Source: Caryophanales bacterium UBA6877 (GTDB lineage Bacteria; Bacillota_I; Bacilli_A; RFN20; CAG-826). Taken from it: DNA of 64,000 bases. A program made the position numbers and the translations under genes. Shown piece after piece: positions 7,910 through 15,555 of this stretch. How positions within the stretch are numbered: position 1 is the first letter of the stretch; each line of letters starts with the position of its first letter. Under the pieces are notes generated by a model. The model worked only from the letters and a program-made list of their open reading frames with translations. It did no database searches and was not told the DNA's origin. The stretch covers positions 14,861 through 78,860 of the forward strand of contig DKCJ01000006.1 of assembly GCA_002451465.1 (NCBI GenBank), in the 5' to 3' direction.

Positions 7910-10555
7910 TTAGTTTGTATGAATTCTAGATTCATCAACATCCGCTGCAGCTTTTTTATCTTTATCAATGTCGCTAATATTTAAATTTGTTTCTACTTTA
8001 GCTTCTTCTTTTTTAACAACCTCAACTTTAGGTTCAATGGTAGTTTTAGCAACATCAGCATTTGGTAATGCTTCATCAACACCTTTATCACTAACAATTG
8101 GCTTTGCATTATCATCTTTATTGATAACAGTCTTTGCCTTTTCAACTGCTTCTTCTTGTTTAGCAACATCATTGTTTGCAACAAAAGTATCCTTCTTTAC
8201 AGATTCTTCTTTCTTTTCAACTTTTACATTAAGTAAATTTAAGACTACCTCAAGAGAAATAACTTCATTCATTTCTCTAAACATTGCCCAACCTTCATTA
8301 ACATAATCTTGTAATGGGTTAATTTGTGCATAAGATCTTAAAGAAACTGATTCTCTAAATCTTGCCATATTATCAATTTGTTGAGTCCAATTACGATCAA
8401 TAATTCTTAATGTTAATTCTCTTTCAAGTTTCTCAGCAAATTCTTTATCCCAGGCTTTTTTACGTCTTAAATAGGCATCTAATAAAACTTCGCCTAAATC
8501 TTCGCCTGCATCATTTGCATCAGCATCATCATATAAAGAAGAATCAAATTCTTCAGGTTGTAAAAATCTTGGAACAACTAAATTTTGTAATAATTTTCCA
8601 TCAATTAAGTTCTTTGATTTTTCATCCTCAGGAACAGCACGCTTACATAAAGCTTTACCACAATCAGTAAATATCTCAACCATTAAATCGCTAATGTCTT
8701 TAGCAAAAAGAATTTTATCTCTTTTTGCATACATAATTGATCTTTGTTTGCTTAAAACATCATCGTAATCAAGTAAACTCTTACGTACATCAAAGTTTTG
8801 TCCCTCAATACGCTTTTGTGCAGAAGTTATTGCAGCAGTAAGGGCTTTTGATTCAATTGGATCATCACCACATGCAGCAAATATTTTTCTTAAATTATCA
8901 TTTGCAAAACGTACCATTAATTCATCATCAAGAGAAACATAGAATCTAGAGAATCCTGGATCTCCTTGACGTCCGCTACGTCCACGTAATTGATTATCAA
9001 TACGTCGTGATTCGTGTCTTTCAAGACCGAAGACACATAAACCACCAAGTTTTCTTGTTTCATCAGTAAGCTTAATATCGGTTCCACGACCAGCCATATT
9101 TGTTGCTAAAGTAATATGACCTAACTCGCCAGCATGAGCAACAATTTCAGCTTCTCTTTCGTGGTTCTTCGCGTTTAACATATCATATTTAAGACCGGCT
9201 TTATCAAGATAACTTGCAACTTCTTCACTAGCTTCAACAGATGGAGTACCAATTAAAATTGGTTGACCAGTTGCGTGACGTTGAGCTACTTCTTTAACGA
9301 GAGCTTTAATTTTTGCTTCTTTAGTTGCAAAAACATAATCTGGAGCATCAATTCTTTTAATAGGACGATTGGTTGGAATAACAACAACGTTCATATTATA
9401 AATTTTTCTAAATTCTTCTTCTTCGGTTTTAGCAGTACCAGTCATACCACCAATCTTTTTAAATAATCTAAAGAAGTTTTGGTAAGTAATTGTGGCAAGC
9501 GTTGAAGTTTCTTCTTTAATTTCAACGCCTTCTTTTGCTTGAATAGCTTGTTGAAGGCCATCACTATATTCACGACCTTTCAAAATACGACCAGTAAATG
9601 AGTCAATCAATTGAATTTCTCTATTTTGGTCAACAAGATACTCAACATCTCTTGTCATAATATAATTAGCTTTTAAGGCTTGTTGAATTCTATGAACCAA
9701 TTCTTGATATTGTGGATCATAGATATTTTTAATTCCAAACATCTTATCAGCTTTGTTATTTCCACTTTCAGTTAAAGCAACAGTTTTATCTTTAACATCA
9801 ATTACATAATCAACATCTTTTTTAAGGTATTTTACAAATCTATCAGCAACAATATATTGAGATGCAGTTGCTTTTTTACCACCAGAAATAATTAAAGGAG
9901 TTCTAGATTCATCAATTAAAATGCTATCAGCTTCATCAATAACTGCAAAATTTAAACTTCTTAAGACACGTCTATCAGCTGATTGAGTCATATTATCACG
10001 AAGATAATCAAAGCCAAGTTCACTATTAATAGTGTATGTAATATCGCAAGCATGTGCTGCTTTCTTTTCGCTATTACTTAAGCTATGTAAATTAACACCT
10101 ACAGTTAATCCTAAAAATCTATAAACTTGTCCCATCCATTGAGCGTCACGAGTTGCTAAATATTCGTTAACAGTAACAACATGGACTCCTTTACCTTCAA
10201 GAGCATTTAAATAAACTGCCATAGTACAAGTCAATGTTTTACCTTCACCTGTACGCATTTCAGCAATTTCACCATCATTTAAAACAAGAGAACCAATAAT
10301 TTGAACTTCGAAAGGAAATTGTCCAAGTGTTCTTTTCGCAGCTTCTCTACAAACAGCAAAAGCCTCGACTTTTATATCTTCTAATGTTTTACCTTCTGCA
10401 AGTAATTTTTTGAAATATGGAGTCTTTGCTCTTAATTCTTCATCGCTTAATTTAGCCATGCTATCTGCTAAAGCTTCGACTTTTTTTGCCTCTTTTTTAT
10501 ATTTTTTTAAAACTCTTTCATCTACTCTAAATAACTTTTCAATAAAATTTCCCAT
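7910..10555 (-). CDS. secA: SecA, preprotein translocase ATPase
   Basis: SecA drives secretory proteins through SecYEG by ATP hydrolysis. The protein (881 residues) has the DEAD motor with Walker A MRTGEGKT near residue 105, the DEAD-like VIDEADSILIDESRTPLIIS segment, the preprotein cross-linking region, the second motor domain with MAGRGTDIKL and QLRGRSGRQGDPG, and the helical scaffold/wing. The last 100 residues are a low-complexity K/E/V/A tail, and the usual C-terminal zinc motif (CxCxSGKKYK..CC) is missing. The ATG at 10555 is preferred over one at 10564 because AAGGTGG is directly adjacent to the latter. It is followed closely by prfB. Confidence 0.98.
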   Translation of the reverse strand: MGNFIEKLFRVDERVLKKYKKEAKKVEALADSMAKLSDEELRAKTPYFKKLLAEGKTLEDIKVEAFAVCREAAKRTLGQFPFEVQIIGSLVLNDGEIAEMRTGEGKTLTCTMAVYLNALEGKGVHVVTVNEYLATRDAQWMGQVYRFLGLTVGVNLHSLSNSEKKAAHACDITYTINSELGFDYLRDNMTQSADRRVLRSLNFAVIDEADSILIDESRTPLIISGGKKATASQYIVADRFVKYLKKDVDYVIDVKDKTVALTESGNNKADKMFGIKNIYDPQYQELVHRIQQALKANYIMTRDVEYLVDQNREIQLIDSFTGRILKGREYSDGLQQAIQAKEGVEIKEETSTLATITYQNFFRLFKKIGGMTGTAKTEEEEFRKIYNMNVVVIPTNRPIKRIDAPDYVFATKEAKIKALVKEVAQRHATGQPILIGTPSVEASEEVASYLDKAGLKYDMLNAKNHEREAEIVAHAGELGHITLATNMAGRGTDIKLTDETRKLGGLCVFGLERHESRRIDNQLRGRSGRQGDPGFSRFYVSLDDELMVRFANDNLRKIFAACGDDPIESKALTAAITSAQKRIEGQNFDVRKSLLDYDDVLSKQRSIMYAKRDKILFAKDISDLMVEIFTDCGKALCKRAVPEDEKSKNLIDGKLLQNLVVPRFLQPEEFDSSLYDDADANDAGEDLGEVLLDAYLRRKKAWDKEFAEKLERELTLRIIDRNWTQQIDNMARFRESVSLRSYAQINPLQDYVNEGWAMFREMNEVISLEVVLNLLNVKVEKKEESVKKDTFVANNDVAKQEEAVEKAKTVINKDDNAKPIVSDKGVDEALPNADVAKTTIEPKVEVVKKEEAKVETNLNISDIDKDKKAAADVDESRIHTN

Positions 10556-10662
10556 AACATCCACCTTGAATTAACATTTATAAATTTTGAAAATACCGAT
10601 ATACAAAGGTATCAAACGCATTAATTATACTATATCAATAATTTACTTGCATAATTTTCTAC

Positions 10663-11310
10663 TTATTTCAAAAGATTTTTGGCAATACACAAGATTTTAA
10701 TGTCTTTTACATGACTTTTTTTAAGTAATTTAATCGCTGCTTGCATAGAACTTCCAGTTGTTACAATGTCATCGACCAAAAGAATTCTTTCATTTTTTAA
10801 ATTAATACCATTTTTAATATCCATAAAATTAGAAATATTTTGTCTTTCCTTAAATGTAAGCTCCTTTTGTTTAATGTTTTTTGTCTTTATTAAACAATTT
10901 AAAATAGGTAGTCTTAAAGATTTAAAAATTTCTACAACGTGATTATATCCTCTTTTTAAATCATCCTCAAAATAAGAGGGAATTGGAACAATTTTATATC
11001 CATGATACTTAATTTTAAATTCGCTTTTAAATTGCGAAAGAAAAACATCTTTTAATTCATAATCTTCCAAACCTTTATAAAGAAAAATCAAATCTTTAAC
11101 TAAATCTTTATACTCATATATAGCCAATCCATCAATATCATCTATTTTAAATTTTAAAAAGATTGGGTTTAATTTCTTAATGCAAGACTCACAGATAAAG
11201 ATATCTTTATTAAATATATTATGAAAATGAAAACTTGTTATATCTTTAAAGCAAATTTTGCAGATAGGTGTTTGCTTCTTTTGTTTTTTTAATTGCTTCA
11301 ACCATTTCAT
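10663..11310 (-). CDS. comFC: ComFC-like phosphoribosyltransferase-fold competence protein
   Basis: A 215-residue protein with an N-terminal four-cysteine zinc finger (CKICFKD at about 17-23 and CESCIKKL at about 40) and a C-terminal type I phosphoribosyltransferase domain with the PRPP-site signature ILLVDDIVTTGSS near residue 175. ComFC (also called GntX/YhgH in other groups) is needed for uptake or processing of transforming DNA and binds ComFA. The start lies inside the end of comFA (65-nt overlap) without a clear ribosome binding site. A later alternative start would remove part of the zinc finger, so the overlap is probably real. The arrangement comFA-comFC is conserved in Bacillota; no other competence genes are in the window. 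Confidence 0.88.
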   Translation of the reverse strand: MKWLKQLKKQKKQTPICKICFKDITSFHFHNIFNKDIFICESCIKKLNPIFLKFKIDDIDGLAIYEYKDLVKDLIFLYKGLEDYELKDVFLSQFKSEFKIKYHGYKIVPIPSYFEDDLKRGYNHVVEIFKSLRLPILNCLIKTKNIKQKELTFKERQNISNFMDIKNGINLKNERILLVDDIVTTGSSMQAAIKLLKKSHVKDIKILCIAKNLLK

Positions 11311-12418
11311 TTGTTTTCTTACTTCCTAAATAAATCACCTCTCCATCTGTTGCGCCATAAACTCTCCCAACTCTTCCAGAAATTTGTATTAAACTTGCCG
11401 AATTATAAATTTGATGATCAGAATCATAAACAATGACCTGTAGATTTTTTACAGTAACTCCTCTTTCTAAAACCGCAGTTGTTATTAAAAAGTCATACTT
11501 TTTATTTCGGAAGCCATTTATTACTTCACTACGATTTTCAATTTTAGAATTTACAAAATTACCATTTTTTACAAATATATTTATGATTTTAAACAAAGAT
11601 TCAGAATCATCAATCGTGGGAACAAATACAAAACATGGTAATTTTTTTATTTTGTATTCTTTTAACTTCTTAATTAAAAAAATTATCTTCAACAAACCAG
11701 GCCTAATAACAACTTTTGGTATAGGAATTGGTTTCATATGATACCTTGTAAATAATTTAAGTATTTTGTGTCCTGGTTTTTTAAATTCTTCAAGGACCGA
11801 AGGGGAAGGCGTTGCCGACATAAGAATATAATTCCCTTTTATGCTTTTTTTAAAAAAATTAATCAAAACATCATTATCTTTATACGGAAACGCATCTATT
11901 TCATCCAAGATTAAAAGGTCGAAAAAGTTATGATATCGGTAAAGTTGATGGGTTGTTAAAACAATAATGTCGCCATTTAAAATATTTGTGTTACCTCCAT
12001 ACACGCTTACAACATTATTATTAATAAACGTATTTTTAAATCTTACTAGCAGTTCTCTAACTACATCTTTTCTAGGTATAGCAAAACCAACTTTGTACGC
12101 ATGTTTCAAAGCATATTCAATTACACTAAAAACTAGTTCAGTCTTACCAGCCCCACAAACTGCATAAATAAGAGTATTAAATCCATTTATATAATTTGTT
12201 TTTACTTCATTAGAAATTCGTAGTTGTTCCTTACTTAATGGATATTTAAGTACAGCCGATGAGTTAATGGGTGGGTATGTTTCATCGTCAGTAACTTCTT
12301 CACCATAAAAAGAAATGCATCTTCTGCAATATGGTTTCCCATTACGCTTACCAATGTAACGTAAGTCTTCATTACCACATATTGGACAAATATATTTTAT
12401 AAAAAATTCCCCTTTCAC
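11246..12418 (-). CDS. comFA: ComFA-like DEAD-box ATPase for DNA uptake
   Basis: A 390-residue helicase-like ATPase that in Bacillota helps pull transforming single-stranded DNA into the cytoplasm. It has an N-terminal zinc finger (CPICG at 11-15 and CRRC at about 32-35), Walker A AVCGAGKTE near residue 88, a DEAD-like LDEIDAFP, the SAT motif LMSATPSPS, and a C-terminal motor domain with ERGVTVKNLQ and QISGRVGR. The only plausible start is GTG at 12418, with no Shine-Dalgarno sequence. This GTG lies in the loop of an inverted repeat. Length is slightly below the 430-460 usual for the family. comFC follows with overlap. Confidence 0.9.
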   Translation of the reverse strand: MKGEFFIKYICPICGNEDLRYIGKRNGKPYCRRCISFYGEEVTDDETYPPINSSAVLKYPLSKEQLRISNEVKTNYINGFNTLIYAVCGAGKTELVFSVIEYALKHAYKVGFAIPRKDVVRELLVRFKNTFINNNVVSVYGGNTNILNGDIIVLTTHQLYRYHNFFDLLILDEIDAFPYKDNDVLINFFKKSIKGNYILMSATPSPSVLEEFKKPGHKILKLFTRYHMKPIPIPKVVIRPGLLKIIFLIKKLKEYKIKKLPCFVFVPTIDDSESLFKIINIFVKNGNFVNSKIENRSEVINGFRNKKYDFLITTAVLERGVTVKNLQVIVYDSDHQIYNSASLIQISGRVGRVYGATDGEVIYLGSKKTNEMVEAIKKTKEANTYLQNLL

Positions 12419-12439
12419 TAATATTACTAGGGGAATTTT
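12403..12439 (-). terminator. Inverted repeat at the comFA start; candidate rpiB terminator or attenuator
   Basis: AAAATTCCCC (12403-12412) and GGGGAATTTT (12430-12439) are perfect 10-bp complements separated by 17 nt. On the minus strand the stem is followed by T residues (TTTTTTATAAAAT), giving an intrinsic-terminator shape after rpiB. The comFA GTG start at 12418 is in the loop and codons 3-6 form the 3' arm. Confidence 0.65.
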
Positions 12440-12445
12440 GAAATT

Positions 12446-12889
12446 TTACGAATTTTTTTCGTAATTTATAATAGTTTCTACTCTTTTTAAGTGTCTACCA
12501 CCTAAAAATTCAGCTTTTAAAAATAAATCTGTTCGGCGGATTATATCGTCAATAGGCATGAATTTAGCACCAAAAGCAAGCATATTACAATTATTATGTT
12601 GTCTCGTTAATTCAGCAACTTCATCATTGTAACCAATTCCACAACGAATCGACTTGACTTTATTAGCGGCAATAGATATGCCTTCTCCACTATTACAAAT
12701 TACAATACCGAATTTACATTCTCCACTTGCCACAAGTTCTGCGGCTTTTAAACCAAATTCAGCATAATTACAACTCTCTTGAGAATATGTTCCAACATCT
12801 ATAATTTGATGTCCCTCACTCTCTAAATGTTTTTTTAATGCCTCTTTTGCTAAAAAACCACCATGGTCACAACCTAAAGCTATTTTCAT
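12446..12889 (-). CDS. rpiB: RpiB, ribose-5-phosphate isomerase B
   Basis: A 147-residue enzyme interconverting ribose 5-phosphate and ribulose 5-phosphate in the non-oxidative pentose phosphate pathway. The N-terminal GCDHGGFLAKEALKKHL phosphate-binding segment, the catalytic-Cys segment VICNSGEGISIAANK (about 63-77), the IRCGIGYNDEVAELTRQHNNCNMLAFGA block with the catalytic His near 99, and the overall size all fit RpiB. LacA/LacB subunits are similar but normally come as a pair in a galactose locus, which is absent. The start is one base after tsaC. The gene belongs to the prfA-prmC-tsaC-rpiB series also seen in Bacillota. A small AT hairpin overlaps its stop codon. Confidence 0.93.
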   Translation of the reverse strand: MKIALGCDHGGFLAKEALKKHLESEGHQIIDVGTYSQESCNYAEFGLKAAELVASGECKFGIVICNSGEGISIAANKVKSIRCGIGYNDEVAELTRQHNNCNMLAFGAKFMPIDDIIRRTDLFLKAEFLGGRHLKRVETIINYEKNS

Positions 12890-12890
12890 A

Positions 12891-13517
12891 TTACTTTATA
12901 CTCCTTAAAATTTCTTCTTTTGTTATTATACCTTGTCTTAATATAGTTAAATTACCATTTTCAATTTTTAATACAGTTGATGGTATACCATTTTTACATT
13001 CACCATCAATTACTCCATCTATTTCATTGCTAAAAACTTTAATAACTTCGCTAGTGTTTTTGCAAGGAGATTCTCCTGACTTATTACATGAAGGGACAAA
13101 AAGTGGTTTTCCAACTTCATCAATAAGTTTTAAAACAAATTCATCATTAGGCATCCTAATTCCAATAAACCCAGTTTTTAAATCCATATAATCTGGCGTA
13201 ATTATTTTTCCATCTTTATCATATTTTTTAGCTTTTACTATTAAAGTTAATGGACCAGGCATAAATTTATCTATTATTTTTCTTACAATAATATCATCAA
13301 GATTTAAATAAGGTTCAACTTGTTTTAAATTTGAAAACATTAAGGTAAATGGTTTATCAGGTGCCCTATTTTTTACTTTTACTAAATGATTGTAATTTTC
13401 TTCTTTATCAGCTTTAACTCCTAGTCCATAAACAGTTTCGGTAGGGAAGGCTAATATTCCATCATTTTTTAAAATTTCACTTGCTTCTTTAATTTCTTTC
13501 TTATTTAATACTTTCAA
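12891..13517 (-). CDS. tsaC: TsaC/Sua5-type threonylcarbamoyl-AMP synthase
   Basis: Makes threonylcarbamoyl-AMP from threonine, bicarbonate and ATP, the first step of t6A37 modification of ANN-decoding tRNAs. The YrdC-type fold is marked by ILAFPTETVYGLGVKA near the N-terminus, KVKNRAPDKPFTLM, MPGPLTLIVK, the IGIRMPND segment, and FVPSCNKSGESP. The Sua5 C-terminal extension is absent, so this is the short TsaC form (about 208 residues). A long frame reaches back to 13559, but a TTG at 13517 stands eight bases after GGAGG and gives the expected N-terminus; I choose it. It overlaps prmC by 17 bases. Confidence 0.92.
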   Translation of the reverse strand: MKVLNKKEIKEASEILKNDGILAFPTETVYGLGVKADKEENYNHLVKVKNRAPDKPFTLMFSNLKQVEPYLNLDDIIVRKIIDKFMPGPLTLIVKAKKYDKDGKIITPDYMDLKTGFIGIRMPNDEFVLKLIDEVGKPLFVPSCNKSGESPCKNTSEVIKVFSNEIDGVIDGECKNGIPSTVLKIENGNLTILRQGIITKEEILRSIK

Positions 13518-14364
13518 AATTATATCCTCCAAAGATAAATAAAAATCTATCTTTACCATAAAAATCTTTTTTAAAAGAAAAACTTATATTTTTATCAAAA
13601 TATTTATGAATAAGATTTGTAAGTCTTTCTTTTTGATCATAATTTATCTCAAAAGCCATAAAAAATTTTTCATTCATAACTTTTTTATAGTTTTTAAAAT
13701 ATGTTTCATAAAAATAAGTACCATCTTCAACGTATATTGCATTTATCGGCTCGTTTTCTAAAACATTATCATCTATATCGCTTTTATTTTGCACATAAGG
13801 CGGATTTGAAATCAATATATCTATTTTTATTTTATTATCAATAAATGGATTTAAACAATCGCCCTTTAAAATTTTTATATCTAAACCAAGTTTTTCTTTA
13901 TTTTTTTTCGTAACTAAAAGAGGTATCTCAAAATTATCGCTAGCATAAACTATAGAATCTGGATAATGTTTTTTTAAGTAAAGTGCGATGCAACCTGAAC
14001 CGCTACAAATATCACCAATAACGTTTTTATTTAAATTAAATTCATCGATATAGTTTTTAATATTTGTTACGAGCTCTTCAGTTTCTGGCCTTGGAATTAA
14101 AACACCTTTTTCAATGAAAAGATTTAAATCTAAAAACGATGCCTTATTAAGCACATATTGAATAGGTTCACCATTTAATATTTTCTTTAAATTTTGTATA
14201 TATATCGACTTATTTTTTAAAATTTCATCAAAGTTTTTTATCAATTCAGTAAAGTCTTTATATCCATTTGCATCAATCAAAAGCTCATATAATACTGTAT
14301 TATTTATAGATGTATTTTGAAGTTTCTTCTTTGTTTCAAGAAAAACTTCTCTATTAGTTTCCAT
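13501..14364 (-). CDS. prmC: PrmC (HemK), release factor glutamine methyltransferase
   Basis: Methylates the glutamine of the GGQ motif in RF1 and RF2 using S-adenosylmethionine. The 287-residue protein has an N-terminal helical substrate-binding domain with GEPIQYVLNKASFLDLNL, then the Rossmann methyltransferase domain with GDICSGSGCIAL near residue 116 and the catalytic ISNPPYVQ motif near residue 186. It lies two bases after prfA, the gene for one of its substrates, and is cotranscribed with it, the usual arrangement. Confidence 0.95.
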   Translation of the reverse strand: METNREVFLETKKKLQNTSINNTVLYELLIDANGYKDFTELIKNFDEILKNKSIYIQNLKKILNGEPIQYVLNKASFLDLNLFIEKGVLIPRPETEELVTNIKNYIDEFNLNKNVIGDICSGSGCIALYLKKHYPDSIVYASDNFEIPLLVTKKNKEKLGLDIKILKGDCLNPFIDNKIKIDILISNPPYVQNKSDIDDNVLENEPINAIYVEDGTYFYETYFKNYKKVMNEKFFMAFEINYDQKERLTNLIHKYFDKNISFSFKKDFYGKDRFLFIFGGYNFESIK

Positions 14365-14366
14365 TT

Positions 14367-15443
14367 TTACTTGTTTTGTCCTGCTAACTTTTGCTGTTGA
14401 TCATAATTTATAAGCGCATCAATTAACTCATCAAGGTCGCCTTCCATAATTCTATCAAGTTTTTGTACAGTAAAACCAATTCTATGGTCTGTAACTCTAT
14501 TTTGAGGATAGTTATAGGTTCTAATTTTTTCGTTACGATCTCCACTTCCAATTTTGCTTCGATAGCCAGCCTCTGTAGCGGCTTTCTTTTCTTCTTCAAG
14601 TTGAGCAAGTTTACTTGCTAACATTTGCATACAAATCTCGTGATTTTGAATTTGTGATTTTTCTGTTTGACAAGAAACAACAACACCAGTAGGTATGTGG
14701 GTAATTCTTACAGCTGATTCGGTCTTATTAACATTTTGTCCGCCAGCTCCACTCGATCTATAAGTATCGACTTTTAAATCTTCATTTCTAATTTGAACTT
14801 TTCCAAGTTCGACTTTTGGCATAACAACAACAGTGGCTGTTGAAGTATGTATTCTTCCATTAGCCTCAGTTTTAGGAACACGTTGAACTCTATGGACACC
14901 ACTTTCATATTTTAAACGTGAATAAGCATTAGCTCCGCTTACAACAAATTGAATATATGAAAATCCACCAGCTTCACTAACAGAATCATCAATTACTTTT
15001 AATTTCCAGCCTTTGCTGTCGCAATAATGACTATACATTCTAAATAAATCACCAGCAAAAATATCAGCCTCATCTCCACCAACAGCGCCTTTAATTTCAA
15101 AAATAACATCTTTTCCGTCGTTAGGATCTTTTGGTAATAACAAAACTTTTAACTCATCAGTAATTTTCTCACAAAGTTCAGTATTTGATTTTAATTCTTC
15201 CTTACCCATTTCACTTATTTCAGGATCTTTATCATTCGACATTGTTAAAGCATCTTCTCTATTTTTATTCGCATATAAATATTCATGAAATTTTGTAACA
15301 ATTGGTTCAAGTTCGCTTCTTTCGATATTTAAATCTCTAAATCTATTTGTATCTCTTGTAACCTCATCTTTTAACAATAATTCATCTATTTCATTAAGTC
15401 TTTTTTCAGTTGTTACTAGACGATCATACATATTTTTTTCCAT
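14367..15443 (-). CDS. prfA: RF1, peptide chain release factor 1
   Basis: RF1 terminates translation at UAA and UAG. The 358-residue product is of normal length. It shows the RF1 tripeptide region RVPKTEANGRIHTS with PxT at 190-192, the catalytic GGQ at 234-236 within [11 protein letters not shown], and a C-terminal domain ending in EGDLDELIDAL. The frame extends upstream to 15485, but the ATG at 15443 has GAGGT at seven-base spacing and matches the family N-terminus. The gene is transcribed from the leftward of two divergent promoters and heads the prfA-prmC-tsaC-rpiB series. Confidence 0.97.
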   Translation of the reverse strand: MEKNMYDRLVTTEKRLNEIDELLLKDEVTRDTNRFRDLNIERSELEPIVTKFHEYLYANKNREDALTMSNDKDPEISEMGKEELKSNTELCEKITDELKVLLLPKDPNDGKDVIFEIKGAVGGDEADIFAGDLFRMYSHYCDSKGWKLKVIDDSVSEAGGFSYIQFVVSGANAYSRLKYESGVHRVQRVPKTEANGRIHTSTATVVVMPKVELGKVQIRNEDLKVDTYRSSGAGGQNVNKTESAVRITHIPTGVVVSCQTEKSQIQNHEICMQMLASKLAQLEEEKKAATEAGYRSKIGSGDRNEKIRTYNYPQNRVTDHRIGFTVQKLDRIMEGDLDELIDALINYDQQQKLAGQNK

Positions 15444-15466
15444 AATACTAACCTCGTTAATCGTAT

Positions 15467-15539
15467 GAATTATACCAAAAAACAAATAGCATTAAAACAA
15501 TCTAATTGTTTTACGAGTATCCATGTTATGGTATAATTC
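15467..15539. promoter_or_regulatory. Divergent mirrored extended -10 promoters for prfA and dnaX
   Basis: GAATTATACCA (15467-15477) and TGGTATAATTC (15529-15539) are a perfect 11-nt inverted repeat. Each arm gives an extended -10 element TGGTATAAT: the minus-strand one (TATAAT at 15469-15474) points to prfA, the plus-strand one (TATAAT at 15532-15537) to dnaX. The -35 regions are weak (TTGT-like), as expected for extended -10 promoters. Confidence 0.75.
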
Positions 15540-15555
15540 TACATAGGTAAAAATT

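Noticed and set aside
7968..8306. Open frames opposite the secA tail, and similar antisense frames in uvrB, the 969-residue oxidoreductase and the Ig-like lipoprotein
   Set aside because: They mirror the coding frame of well-supported genes, lack ribosome binding sites and have low-complexity products.
10565..10662. secA promoter
   Set aside because: TATAAT and two TTGATA-like boxes occur, but their spacing does not give a convincing -35/-10 pair, so no feature is listed.
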